Shown here piece after piece: positions 1 to 11,357 of a stretch of DNA of 64,000 nt. Source of the DNA: Siphonodentalium dalli (lineage: Eukaryota; Mollusca; Scaphopoda; Gadilida; Siphonodentaliidae); NCBI GenBank assembly GCA_032622095.1, contig CP136069.1, forward strand, positions 183,511,122-183,575,121, in the 5' to 3' direction. A model generated the notes under the pieces. The model worked only from the letters and a program-made list of their open reading frames with translations, searched no databases and had not been told where the DNA came from. Both the position numbers and the translations under genes were made by a program. Every line of letters starts with the position of its first letter. Position 1 is the stretch's first letter.

Positions 1-424
1 TAAAACAACTACATATTGTATCATCAACAAGTACATGAAACATAAGATTGACATTGTCTTATTTTCATTATTAATAACTCTCCAATAACGCAATTTCTCA
101 TGTTGAAATCATTGTTATGTAAACAGTGGAATTAGATCAAATGCATAATCAAGGGGACCAATGGGTGAACATCACCAACTTCAACCAGGCAACTTCAATC
201 TGATCCTAGGTCTCCCATAGCAGTTGAGACCTAAGCAGAATGAGGTTCCCACAGGGTGTATTTGGTGATGCTAGCCCACTGTGCTATCATTCTGCAAATG
301 TCAGACAAACTATATCCAGACTTGAGCAAATATAGAATTTCATGCAATTCTAAGACAGATAGATAGTTTATTCGTCAGAATGCAAATGTCATTTAACAGA
401 AGAGAATACAATAAGATATTTATG
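1..424. other. Intergenic or intronic repeat fragments
   Basis: No gene is seen. Bases about 235-305 are a diverged single copy of the palindromic unit at 1748-1992 (shared words GCAGAATGAGGT and GTGATGCTAGCCC). Bases about 345-385 carry a GATA-type tail followed by TAGTTTATTCGTCAGAATGC, which resembles the 3' end of a degraded LINE-type element; similar wording occurs near 3890. Since AP3D1 continues leftward on the minus strand, this is probably still AP3D1 intron 5. Confidence 0.4.
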
Positions 425-1565
425 CAGGGCTGGTGGTCTAGAAAATCCAGGGGGGCTATTAATAGCCCTCCTAGATATGCCTAGGAGGGCTATAGCCCTC
501 CTCAACTTTTAAAGTTATGATTTATTTTAACTGAGTTACTACTGCCATTAGTTTGTCTATTTTTGATGTTGTTTATATAAAACTCCATCTAAATTAATTT
601 TGTTATGTGGAAACAAAATGTCCAGAGTTGTGAATGTCAACTCCCCCACAGTAATTATGGTATGGTGAATATTGAACTATGTTTTATATGTTATGATAAT
701 TTATATGAACCAGAAACAAAATGTAAAAGTGTTTGTACTCAACAATTTGTCTGTCGGTGTCCAACCCATGCAACGAAATTGGGTGAGTTTGTCCATGTTA
801 AAAGCATTCTCCATGAAAGTGTAATTTTACATAAAATACACAATCAAGAACAATATTAAATCCAGTATATTTACACTTGAATACAGTTACAAATGACTGC
901 TTTATTTCTCAAAGTAATCCATATTTCATCACCGATCGCAGACTGCTGCTTCCAGCGGTCAAGTCGCTCTCTATAGATTTACTGGGTGTTTGCAATTGGG
1001 GACATAGAGAATAGTTTCGGAACTTTAATAATTGAATAACAGTGTAAACAAGAATACTGAGACATTTAGCTAATTATATTAAAATATTGTCAATCGAAGC
1101 GAGAAAAGACGGCTCCCAGCTAAATACAATTTTCACTGATAGGAACCGGAAACGGAACGAAAGGTTGAACTCAATTGAGACAGTGACATTTGGTTCTCAC
1201 TATCCACAAACATGTGTTGATTTTATCCAGTGAAATATATTGTAAGCTCAATCTTATGAAGAGAAATAATTTATTTTGTTCTTAAAATGTGTGAGAATCG
1301 ATCAAAAGATCTGATTTACGAAACAGTTCGTTCCGGAATTTAATGATTCCGATATAATGCCCATTTGACATTACCATCAGGTCACGCATGCGCACACTAT
1401 ACAATATAATTACGATTTAGAGGCAGTATTTTACTCATTAAACACAATAAAATATAACTAAATAATAAATGTCCTATTGTAGACGATAAATAGCCCGCCC
1501 TTGGAAAATTCTAGGCGGGCTGTAGGCGGGCAGCCCACCAGCCCGCCTTGAGATTTCCAGGCCTG
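425..1565. mobile_element. Non-autonomous DNA transposon, hAT-like tips, 1,141 bp
   Basis: The left tip CAGGGCTGGTGG and the reverse complement of the right tip CAGGCCTGGAAATC form an imperfect terminal inverted repeat. Nearby, both subtermini are rich in AGCCCGCC or AGCCCTCC palindromes (430-505 and 1490-1552). The element is flanked on both sides by TTTATG (419-424 and 1566-1571), a candidate target duplication, although hAT elements normally make 8 bp. An 84-codon Cys-rich reading frame at 605-859 lies inside; it matches nothing I recognise and is probably not a gene. I assign a hAT-like type from the tip alone. Confidence 0.55.
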
Positions 1566-1747
1566 TTTATGTCGGCATCCTGCCGGGATTGACATGACCT
1601 TGATTTAAGGCCGTCTTCCTGTCATCCCCTTTAATCATTAACCCTTTCCAAACTAAATACTCCTTGACGAGAAGTTACCTTAGGAAGGGTTAAAATAATA
1701 AGTTCATCAAATGATTTGTTGAACTTATTATCTAAACATTTCCCACC

Positions 1748-1992
1748 AAGCCTTGAAATAGGGTGTCTGTCATTTGCAGAATGATGTCCCCAGAGGGTGA
1801 ATTTAGTGATGCTACCCCGCATAGCATCACCAAATTCACCCTCTGGGAACCTCATTCTGTTGAGGTGTAAGCAGAATGAGGTCCCCAGAGGGTGAATTTG
1901 GTGATGCTAGCCCGCTATGCAGGGTAGCATCACTAAATTCACCCTCTGGGAGACCTCATTCTGCAAATGACAGACACCCTATTTCAAGGCTT
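1748..1992. mobile_element. Foldback MITE with two nested stem-loops
   Basis: The whole stretch reads nearly the same on both strands. Outer arms carry AAGCCTTGAAATAGGGTG and its complement, followed by GTCTGTCATTTGCAGAATGA on the left and its mirror on the right. Each half is itself a stem-loop built from CCAGAGGGTGAATTTRGTGATGCTA and its reverse complement. A diverged half unit sits at 235-305. There is no coding potential; the overlapping reading frame is a by-product of the palindrome. Confidence 0.75.
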
Positions 1993-2200
1993 GTTTCCCA
2001 GCAAAGAATATGAATCCTTCTGCTCTTGCAATAGCTTTTTGTCCGTCTGTAGTCTGCTTTTATTACCTGAACATCTCTCCAGATGAATAATAGACAATTC
2101 CAATTGTATTCTTTTATAACTGAATGGGAGAATCCATTTTGTAATGAAAGGATTAAAGGAGTAGATAATCATCGTTGTCATGACATTAATTTACACTTAC

Positions 2201-2308
2201 CAGAGTCATGACATCATTAGCTAAATCTCGAGCAAGATCCTGTGTGATGAAACAGGAGAGGCCGTTGATAGCGACACCCGCATCATACGTATTCTGGCTA
2301 TTCAGATC
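2201..2308 (-). CDS. AP3D1: AP-3 complex subunit delta, coding exon 5
   Basis: The exon encodes 36 residues, beginning DLNSQNTYDAGVAINGLSCF and continuing with an ARDLANDVMTL segment. It matches the conserved adaptin HEAT-repeat region of the AP-3 delta chain, following the TTN-IRK segment of exon 4. On the minus strand it is bounded by a TTTTTCAG acceptor (ends at 2309) and a GTAAGTG donor (starts at 2200), both phase 0. AP-3 delta is a large subunit of the heterotetrameric AP-3 coat that sorts membrane cargo from endosomes to lysosomes and lysosome-related organelles. I do not see the next exon before position 1, so the gene continues beyond the window. Residues 119-154 are encoded here. 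Confidence 0.95.
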
Positions 2309-2395
2309 CTGAAAAATGAAAAAAAAACATACATCAGTATATAATGAAACTGTAGATTAATTTTCCTGTTGAATACTACCAGCGATCAGTCACAC

Positions 2396-3260
2396 TAGTG
2401 CAGCGGCCAAATCGTAAAAGAGCTCTAGTTTTCGAGATACCCCTACCCACGGTAGAACAAGTTAAAACTAACTTTTTTAAAGGAGAAATATATACGCCTT
2501 ACGAAAATCATAGTGAAAAATAACGGAATTGGTGGTGGCTATTCTCAAATTGACGATGAACGATACCCACCAGTGACTTTTCCCAGAAATTAACGATTTT
2601 GGTAAAGTGAGCCCTGCGGCTATGTCCTAAGTTATTTGCCCACATTGTTGGTGTTAAAATGACTACAGCATACCTTATTTGTCCCTGATATGCAACAAGT
2701 GTTGGTTAATTTGGATTTTCGTGCCATTTGGAGCCGAAACATTTATTTTTTGTTGAAAAATCGCTCTTTTTAAAACAAATTATATTTTTCGAACATTATC
2801 ATTCAAACGTATATTGCAATAATATTGAAATATTTAGGTCATATGGTGTAGTAGTTATCTAACAAGCATATGAAGAAAGAAGTTAACAACAATTTTGAAC
2901 GGTTTGCGAGATATTGGATTTTAGCTACCCCTCCCCCAAACACGTTTTTGGTCGAAAAAAATACATATTTTTGATAATGTCATTACAAACATTTTTGAAT
3001 TGATCTGAATGGGACCCAATATGAATATTGTACTGAAAGTGTTGCCCAGAGATGCCGTTTAATCGATTACAGATGTGTTCAGGCTTTCAGACCCCCAGTT
3101 ACAACAACAACAATTATTTTATTGATAACAGTTAATTTTGCATGCATTAACATCGATGTTAAGTAGTAAAACCTTTGTTATAAACAACGTGACCAACTAT
3201 ATAACATATGGCTCAGTAGTTATCTGGACAACACAAGTAGAAAGAATTTGACATAAATTG
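2396..3260 (+). repeat. Left inverted arm of the 5.8-kb foldback element
   Basis: This arm is the reverse complement of 7371-8231. Shared landmarks in order are AGCGGCCAAA, GTGGTGGCTATTCTCAAAT, CCAGAAATTAACGATTTTGG, CATTTGGAGCC, TTGGATTTTAGCTACC and CAACAACAATTATTTTATTG. The sequence is AT-rich and non-coding. Confidence 0.85.
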
Positions 3261-3872
3261 AAAAATAACAGAATAGGTGGTGGCTATTGTCAAATCGACG
3301 ATGAGCGATACCCTCCAGTGACTTTTCCCAGAAATTAACGATTTTGGTAAAGCGAGTCCTGTGGCTATGTCCTAGCCTATTTGCCCATATTGTTGGGGTT
3401 AAAATTACTACATCATACCATACTTCTACCTGATATGAAAAAAAATGTTGGTTAATTTAGATTTTCCTGCCATTTGGAGCCAAAATATTTATTTTTTGCT
3501 GAAAAATCGCACTTTTTCACAAAAATATTATTTTCGAACATTTTCATTCAAATGGATATTGTTATAATGCCCAAATATTTAATTCTTATGGTGATGCAGT
3601 TATTTGCAAAGCATATGCAGAAAGAAATTAACAGAAATTTAGAACAATTTGCGAAATAATGGATTTTAGCTACACCTCCCACAAACACGTTTTTGGTCGA
3701 AATATTACATATTTTTGTTCAGAACTTTACGAAACTTCCCAATTGATCATATTGGGACCCAACATAATTCTTTTGCTGAAAATTCAGCCCGGGGACATTG
3801 CTTAAGTGATTAAAGACGTGTTCATGCTTCCAGACCCCAAATTACAACAACAACGCATTTTATTTGCTATTA
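3261..3872 (+). repeat. Second tandem copy of the left arm's inner part
   Basis: Starting with AAAAATAACAGAATAGGTGG, this repeats the order of landmarks in 2516-3110 (GGCTATTGTCAAAT, CCAGAAATTAACGATTTTGG, CATTTGGAGCC, TGGATTTTAGCTAC). It is more diverged from the outer copy than the two outer arms are from each other. Just after it, 3890-3940 holds a CAATCAATAGTTTATTC stretch like a LINE-type tail. Confidence 0.75.
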
Positions 3873-4589
3873 CATACAATAAGTGCCGCATATCAATCAA
3901 CCAATCAATAGTTTATTCTAAAAAAAAAACAATAATGGTATGCAGAGATTACAATAATTGGACAGCTGGAGAACCCAGCATGTCTGACGTATAGATGCAC
4001 AAGTACTCCATTCGCGTTTAAGATTGAAATGCAGTAGTTTGAACTATGGCCAATTGAGTAATCACATTAAAACGTCACCTCCCTGTCATTGCGGCAAATA
4101 GAAAAAAGCATATCATTACTTTTTGGAATACAGTGGTCCTAAGACAGAACTTCTATGCGCCATACTGAATGTAATGTTATCAGAAATACTCTTTTTATGT
4201 ACAGCAACTCGGTCAGCGCGAAAATATTAAAATAGTTGACGGGGTTCAGACATTTATCTCGAAAACAAAGCGATTTCCATAATGCTGTCATTTGTTAAAA
4301 CTTTGTGAAAAGCATTGAAACGCTGCTGGGCGCGAAATTTACCACCTCCAGATCGTCTGCAATCTCACGGCGACGGGCGAATCAATGACGAAAACAACAT
4401 TATATGTGTAGCATTGCGTCCAAATAGCTCAAACGAAACTATGTGTATATAATTGTATCTAATCAGTTCCAACTGGATTACATCCTAATTTTCCCCATAC
4501 AATCTCCCTCCCAGATAAATTGTTTACCTCCGGATAGAACTACCACATACTTATATATCGCATAGTTTCGGCCACAATATATGTTGATA

Positions 4590-7090
4590 TTTAATTCATA
4601 ATCCCTTCAGTACATGATGTGTTCAAGACCTCAAATAGGGTAGGGGTACATACAACAGTGAACATTTGTCAGCCGCTTGTTGTGGAGTGTCACATGATGC
4701 AGACTTTCGGGAACCAACACATATGTATATTCTGATAAAAAACTAACCTTTGGTCAATATATTAATATTGGGATCATATCATTTCACCATGTGGTGTCTT
4801 CCAAGACTTCAAATAAAGTTGGGGTCCTCAAATTTTGCCTTTCATATTTTCCAGTCACTTTTCGTTGAGGGCTCATTCTTTCAGAACCCAAATCCATCTA
4901 TTTACATTGTTTACGTCCTTGTACAATTAACTCGCCATTGTCCATACACGCAGTCAATGATGATATCGTTCCAATCCATGGTGTGTTCTAGTCTTCAAAT
5001 TGGGAAGGGGGTAATACAAACATTGAAAAATCGCATTATTTATTTTTCAGTCGCTTTTTGTAAAGTGTCCCTGACTGTCGGGTATTAACCCATGTATAAC
5101 AATTGTGTATTTCTTTATAGAATAGCCATTTGTCCATATCGTCGTTTGACCATGAGGGCACATCCATTCAGTTCGTGGTAGGTTCAATTGTTTACATGGG
5201 GTAGGGGTCCCTTAACATTCGCCTTCATCGTTTGCCATCTGCTTTGTGTAAGGTGCCACGGTGTTCTCGCGAACGGCGGGCTCGCGAGACCATTGCCATT
5301 CGGCCACAATCTCGGGTAATATGGATAGCTAATGCCTTGAGCTAGTGTTGTGTTCAAGACTTCAGATAGGGATGGAGTCCCCTGAGAGTAAAATTTAGCC
5401 CTTTCATTTGCTGACCATTTGTTGTAAAGTGCCATAGGCTATCGGGAACCATCGCATCCATAACAGATTCATATTGCCAGATAATAATCCCATTTGTCCA
5501 CAACTTCAGTTAAAATTGAGAGAATATCATTTTGTTAAGACTTCAAGTTGGATAGTGGGGTCCTCAAGACATAGAAAATTCGCCTTCTTGTTTGCCAGCC
5601 GCTTTTTGTAAAGTGTTCCAGGATTTCGAGGGAACCAAATCACCCATATATCAATTAATAATTCCATGACAGCAATACCTTTCGATCACACACTCAGCTA
5701 AGTGAGAGAATATAACTTCAGTTCATGCTCTGATCAAGATATTAAATGGGTTAATGGGTGAGTATTCGCCTTTCTATTTCATCAACAATTTTTTGTTGAC
5801 CCAGACATTCAAGACCCTGGTATACTATACTTTGTATATAGCTTCCATTTCTCTACACACGCAGTTAATAATGGGAGCACATCCTTTCGGTTCATTGTGT
5901 GTCCCAAGACTGCAAATGGGGTAGTGTGGCCTAACACATTACATTTCGTATTTGCCAGCCGCCTTTTGTAAAGTGTTCCAGGATTTCGAGAACAAAACCA
6001 CCCATACAAATTGTAAATAATACATGAGAGCATATAGATTCGGTTCAGTGTGTGCTAAAGAGCTTAGAAGGGTTATGGGTACCCAAAACAGTGATATTTC
6101 GCCTTCTCTTTGCTAGCCACTTTTTGTAAAGTGCCCCAGACATTGGGAAGCCAGCCAACCCACCCATCGTGCAACCAAGAGGTATATTTCCTGAATTACA
6201 TACCATTTGTCCACACCCCAGTTAATATTAAGAACATGTCCATCCATTAGTGTGTTTAAGGCTTTAAATGGGGTAGTATGCTCAAAGAAAATATTCAGCT
6301 TTGGTTTTTGCCAGCCGCCTTTTGTAAAGTACCCTAGGATTTTGGGAACCAAACTACCCATACACCATGTATATTCCCTGATAGCACTACCTTTCGTTCG
6401 CACTGTGATTTAATAATAAAAGCATGAATATTCGGCGCATGGTGTGTTCAAGAGTTTAAATGGGCATATAAAGGGGTCTCACAAAAGTGAGTGCTAAAGG
6501 CTTTCGGGATCCAACCAACCCATCCATCAACACCATGTATGCGCCCCGATATTACTATTTTTGCCCACATCCTCAGTTAATATTTACAGCAATCATTTCA
6601 GTTCGTGAGTTGTTCAACTTTAACACTTCAATTGTGTAGGGGGGGCCTAAAACAGCAAATTCGTCTTTCTTATTTATCAGCCACTTTGTGTAAAGCGACA
6701 CATGCACAACCCATCCATACAAATTATGTATTCTCTGATAGAACTACATTCCCGTCAAAATCTCGGTTAATATAGAAAATTATAGATCATATAGCTTAAT
6801 TTCTTATTGCGTTGAAGTCTTTAAATTGGGTAGAGTGTTCTTGAAAAATATAGCAAATTCGCCCTTCATATTTGCCAAGCAAAGTGCCACACTGTTTCGG
6901 GAACAACCCCATCCATAAACATTGTATATTTCCTTATGTAATTGTCCTTTATAATTGCATGATTCTTAATACTGAGATCATATTGGTTTCAGTTCGTGGT
7001 GTGTTCAGGACGTCTAATAGGGCGGGGAGCAACAATGATTTTGTTCTGTATGATTATGTTAGTCTATATTATGTGTCGTTTAGAACAAAT
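4590..7090 (+). repeat. Diverged ~183-bp tandem array inside the foldback element
   Basis: A phrase of the type TTCRTGGTGTGTTCAAGACTTCAAATGGGG recurs about fourteen times, near 4616, 4791, 4977, 5172, 5346, 5530, 5720, 5895, 6043, 6240, 6436, 6602, 6804 and 6993. The mean spacing is about 183 bp. A second landmark, TTTTGTAAAGTGCCCCAGGA, follows each. Copies are strongly diverged. The small reading frames here are fragments of the repeat and do not encode proteins. Confidence 0.75.
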
Positions 7091-7370
7091 ACTTCAGTTG
7101 CTCAAATCGATATGTGTTAATATAAAATTACATGTCATAAATAAAATATTGTGTTGTTGTTGTTGTAACTGGGGGTTTAATTGGAAACCTGAGGTAATCT
7201 AAAACCAGGCTCGCAGTGTCTACGGATCAGATTTTCATCACACGAATAATGATTAGATGCTCATTAGAATAATTTAGAAAGGTCTGTCTTGTTATCATAA
7301 ATATGTAGTTTTTCTACCAAATCGCGTCCGGGGGAGCGGTACCTAATTCCAATATCTTGAAACCCGTTGA

Positions 7371-8231
7371 CAATTTCTGTCAAATTCTTTCTACTTGTGA
7401 TGTCCAGATAACTACTGAGCCATATGAATTATATAGTTGGTCACGTATTGTTTATAACAAAGGTTTTAGTACTTAACATCGATGTTAATGCATGCAAAAT
7501 TAACTGTTATCAATAAAATAATTGTTGTTGTTGTAACTGGGAGTCTGAAAGCCTGAATACATCTGTAATCGATTAAACGGCATCTCTGGACAACACTTTC
7601 AGTACAAGATTCATATTGGGTCCCATTCAGATCAATTCGAAAATGTTTGTAATGTCATTATCAAAAATATGTATTTTTTTCGACCAAAAACGTGTTTGGG
7701 GGAGGGGTAGCTAAAATCCAATATCTCGCAAACCGTTCAAAATTTTTTTTAACTTCTTTCTTCATATGCTTGACAGATAACTACTACACCATATGGACTA
7801 AATATTTCAATATTATTGCAATATCCGTTTGAATGATAATGTTCGAAAAATATAATTGTTTTGAAAAAGAGAGATTTTTCAACAAAAAATAAATGTTTCG
7901 GCTCCAAATGGCACGAAAATCAAAATTAACCAACACTTCTTGCATATCAGGTATAGATATGGTATGCTGTAGTCATTTTGACGCCTACAATGTGGGCTAA
8001 TAACTTAGGACATAGCCGCAGTGCTCACTTTACCAAAATTGTTAATTTCTGGGAAAAGTCACTGATGGGTATCGTTCATCGTCGATTTGAGAATAGCCAC
8101 CACCAATTCCGTTATTTTTCACTATCATTTTCGTCTACAGTATATATTTCTCCTTCAAAGAAAGTTGGTTTTAACTTGTTCTACCATGGGTAGGGGTACC
8201 CGACCACTTTTGGCGTTTGGCCGCTGTACTA
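7371..8231 (-). repeat. Right inverted arm of the 5.8-kb foldback element
   Basis: Reverse complement of 2396-3260, ending in GGCCGCTGTACTA next to a CAC that matches the left flank. Confidence 0.85.
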
Positions 8232-9767
8232 CACAGTTTCAATAGAAAACTGACTTGTAATAAGGTGCATTGGTGAGTCTATGGGTGGATTGATATCAAC
8301 CACCCAAACTTTTTATTTTAAGGTCTGACCTGGTTTGGCTTGTTGGTTTCACCACTGTTTCAACCTCTCGCCAAGATCACTTTACTACCAGTTTTAGAAC
8401 AAGAAGTGAACACATGGTTAATTTCACTGTGTAATCACTACAATACACATACAAGTAGAAACCACTGAATCCATGGTGAGCTTGCCTAGATACACAAATC
8501 ACACTTAAAGGAATTAGTCTGTCAAAACAAAAAGAATTTATCGTCATAATACTAATAATATATGCCTAACAGACCAGACCCATTTCGTCAAGAAAATTCA
8601 AAATCGAGCAGATAGTATTTTTATTATTATGATATTAAAATAATCGCGGAAATATCCAAAGTGTAAGTCACGTGAGTGCGATCACATGACCACAACGCGG
8701 TCACATGACCGATCATCTGCATCGACGCTTACCGGTGACAGCGGTGGGTGGAGCTTGAAATAATTCCGCCAATCGCGTAACGAGTTGATAAATTACGTAT
8801 AAAATATTGCAGTCGCCGGTTAATTACCTAGGCCTTTACGATAAATAGCGATCACGGAATAAAACTGTTTGAATGTGCTGAATTATGAACTGGATTTGCT
8901 AGAATGTTGGATAATATAACGAATAATGATGGCTAAAATGCACTTTGAGGCGATAAAAGTTGTGTGAAATGCAATGAGCGAGCGGAATTTCGTGCGAAAT
9001 TGATTTAACTGTTTCTGAAAGAATACAAGTTTGGCCATATAGCTTCTTCTTCGTTGTATGGTACAAATTTCGGAAGCTAGATTACACACTAGTGTCATCC
9101 CGTTGTGCGCTATATGAGTACAATTAAACACAAATGGGCTGTGATTAACGAGAGGCCGATCACGATCGGCAGATGTTTAACCCATCCCCTTGGCGATAGT
9201 AAATTGTTAAGATCAGAATCATAATCTTTTAATGTTGAATTATAGAGTATACTGTTATGATCTAAAGTAGTATATGACAAATGTACATAATAACCAGTAA
9301 TAACACAAATTATTGGAATGTATGAGTCAATATAGAAGGGTTAATATAACATCTAAACTCTAGAGCCTGTGACCACTATCATAGTGTGAACAGTTCTATT
9401 CATGTTGTTGCAAATTGCCATGTGAGAAATCAAAATAATATAATTATTTATTTAATGGAAAAGGTTAAAAGACATGGAATGGGTAAAAGGGGTTAAATCA
9501 CCTATCTCTGCCCTGTTTGATCCAATGTAGTCCCATCATCCAAGGACTTAGAGAGCTCCATTGGTCTAGTTAAATAAATTCACCTGGCTAAGTTGTGGTT
9601 AAAAAGATAGCTAAATCAATTTATCCAATAATTCACTGTGTCTCTTATACAGACCTAACATATGAGGGCTATAAATAACTCTCAAAGCAATAAACTATAT
9701 TGTCTTTTATCTTGCTCACAGAGAAGCAGGTATTCATTAATTGTAAGTTACTTGGGTTATAATCTGG
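8232..9767. other. AP3D1 intron 4 stretch without recognised genes
   Basis: This is AT-rich, non-repetitive intron sequence as far as I can tell. The only notable content is a G+C-richer, promoter-like patch at about 8650-8870, described separately. The 82-codon minus-strand frame at 8883-9131 has no recognisable motif and is not called. Confidence 0.5.
8667..8712. promoter_or_regulatory. Cluster of three M-box or CLEAR-type E-boxes
   Basis: GTCACGTGAG at 8667-8676 and TCACATGA at 8682-8689 and 8701-8708 lie within 42 bp. The MiT/TFE transcription factors (MITF, TFEB, TFE3), which control lysosomal and pigment-granule genes, bind TCACGTGA or TCACATGA. A CCAAT-like GCCAATCG and a TATAAAA lie 60-150 bp downstream. 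The site is in intron 4 of AP3D1, a gene of the lysosome-related organelle pathway. Function is inferred only. Confidence 0.3.
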
Positions 9768-10415
9768 ATAATTCTTAGTTTAAAAAGGGCCATATCTCTG
9801 GTATAACAAATTGGATCTAACCCATATTCAAACTCGTTCTGTATTTTGAGTTGAGAAACTCACATACCAAATTTGGTTCCTATCAGATGAAAAATGGTTG
9901 ATTTATCGAAGTACATGTATGTGTGAATCATATGTCAAAGGGCCATAACTCCGTAAAAAAAACTCCGATCAAACCCATATTCGAACTCGATCTGTATTTT
10001 GGGTCGAGAAACTCACATACCAAATTTGGTTCCGATCAGATAAAAAATGTTTGAGTTATGGCAGAATTCATTAATTCTAAGTCGAAAAAGGGCCATAACT
10101 CCGTAATAAAAAGTCGGATCAAACCCATATTCGAACTCGATCTGTATTTTGGGCCGCGAAACTCACATACCAAATTTGGTTCCGATCAGATAAAATATGT
10201 TTGAGTTATGGCAGAATGCGTGAATTCTAAGTCGAAAAAGGGCCATAACTCTGTCAAAAAAAGTCGAACTCGATCTGTATTTTGGGCTGAAAACCCCATA
10301 TACAAAATTTGGTTTTGATCAGGTAAATAATGTTTGAGTTATCGCATTACACGTAAAGTGTCTACGGACGGACAGACGGACGGACAGACAGACGGACGGA
10401 CGGACGGACGCACGC
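9768..10415 (+). mobile_element. Pearl/Helentron-like element: four ~150-bp units plus (GACG)n
   Basis: Four tandem units begin with GGGCCATA-CTC near 9787, 9940, 10090 and 10240 (spacing 153, 150 and 150). They share CCCATATTCGAACTCGATCT and ACCAAATTTGGTTCCGATCA. They are followed by TGTCTACGGACGGACAGACG and a (GACG)n microsatellite to about 10415. Tandem core plus adjacent microsatellite is the architecture of mollusc pearl-type elements related to Helentrons. No coding capacity. Confidence 0.7.
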
Positions 10416-10494
10416 ACGACGAGTGGTCAATCCGGACAACGACACTATGTTTACCATACATGGTATGGGTAAACATAAAAAGGTGGTGGTTATT

Positions 10495-11350
10495 CAGGGT
10501 TTCCGCTAGGGGGTAGGGGAATGGGGCCGGTTTGTAGATAGGGGAAAACACGAACACCTGCTTCGAAAATTTAGAAAAGTGCAACACTAGAAATGCATTG
10601 TCCAGCACGCCCAGAACGCGAATTACGATTATAATTCTGGTATGTATACATTCTCAAAATTAAAACAAGAAATGTAACAATTTACATCGTTTATGTGAAA
10701 CAACAGTCAGTCAATTAAGTTGATTATTGTGATTGAACTGAGTGAAATAAAAACGAACTTTTAACTGAGACTAGCTTCAGATTTATTTTTTATTTCCGGT
10801 GGGTAGAATAATTAAATGTACTATGATATTTCGTACCAGTTAAAATTCAACTGTACTCTTGAGGAGGTGCCTCGCCAAGCCATCAAGGGAAGTTCATGAC
10901 CAACAGTAACATTCACTCGTCTTTTAAAAATTAATTTCATCTACGAACACTGGTTTAAAAAGCTCGGAACTATTTTGTTGTCGCATTCAATCATTTGGGG
11001 TCACACAATTGAAATTACCTCAAGAGTATTGCTATCGGCGGGAAAGATATATACTTGGTAACCAACGAAGCTATGACGCTTCATTGGTAGAGTTACGTCA
11101 CAAATATCGCATTCGCATCGTACACAAAATATATCGTTTCCGGCTATATATTACGAATCGATATACTGAGGATTTTACGGTTACACGAAATTCCAGGGTT
11201 TTCAAGGAGTTTGCATTAAAACAAGGGGTTCAAGGGCCCTGGGAGGGGAATGTGTCAGGGGAAAATCAGAGAAAAACCTGGCTAGGGGGAAACTTGGCTA
11301 GGGGAACGGGGCGGTCAAAGGGACCCCCTGCCGGTATAGCGGAATCCCTG
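10495..11350. mobile_element. hAT-like non-autonomous transposon, 856 bp
   Basis: Tips CAGGGTTTCCGCT (left) and, reversed, CAGGGATTCCGCT (right) are typical of hAT ends. GGTTATT occurs directly before (10488-10494) and directly after (11351-11357) the element, a 7-bp match to an expected 8-bp duplication. The interior is AT-rich with a G-rich subterminal zone at each end (10500-10530 and 11235-11340). The 138-codon frame at 11009-11425 runs over the right boundary and shows no domain; it is not called. Confidence 0.65.
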
Positions 11351-11357
11351 GGTTATT

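Larger units (their letters stand above)
2396..8231. mobile_element. 5.8-kb foldback transposon with internal tandem array
   Basis: The tips TAGTGCAGCGGCC (2396) and, reversed, TAGTACAGCGGCC (ending 8231) are flanked by CAC on both sides, a candidate 3-bp target duplication. Inverted arms of about 860 bp (2396-3260 and 7371-8231) align along their full length with moderate divergence. The left arm is followed by a tandem second copy of its inner part (about 3261-3872), and a decayed partial copy also precedes the right arm (about 7150-7370). The centre is a diverged array of ~183-bp units. No transposase is visible, so it is non-autonomous. It lies wholly in AP3D1 intron 4. The superfamily is not assigned. 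Confidence 0.85.

Noticed and set aside
1-2200. Next AP3D1 exon after residue 154
   Set aside because: I looked for the conserved segment that follows MTL in adaptin delta on the minus strand and did not find it; it is presumably left of the window.
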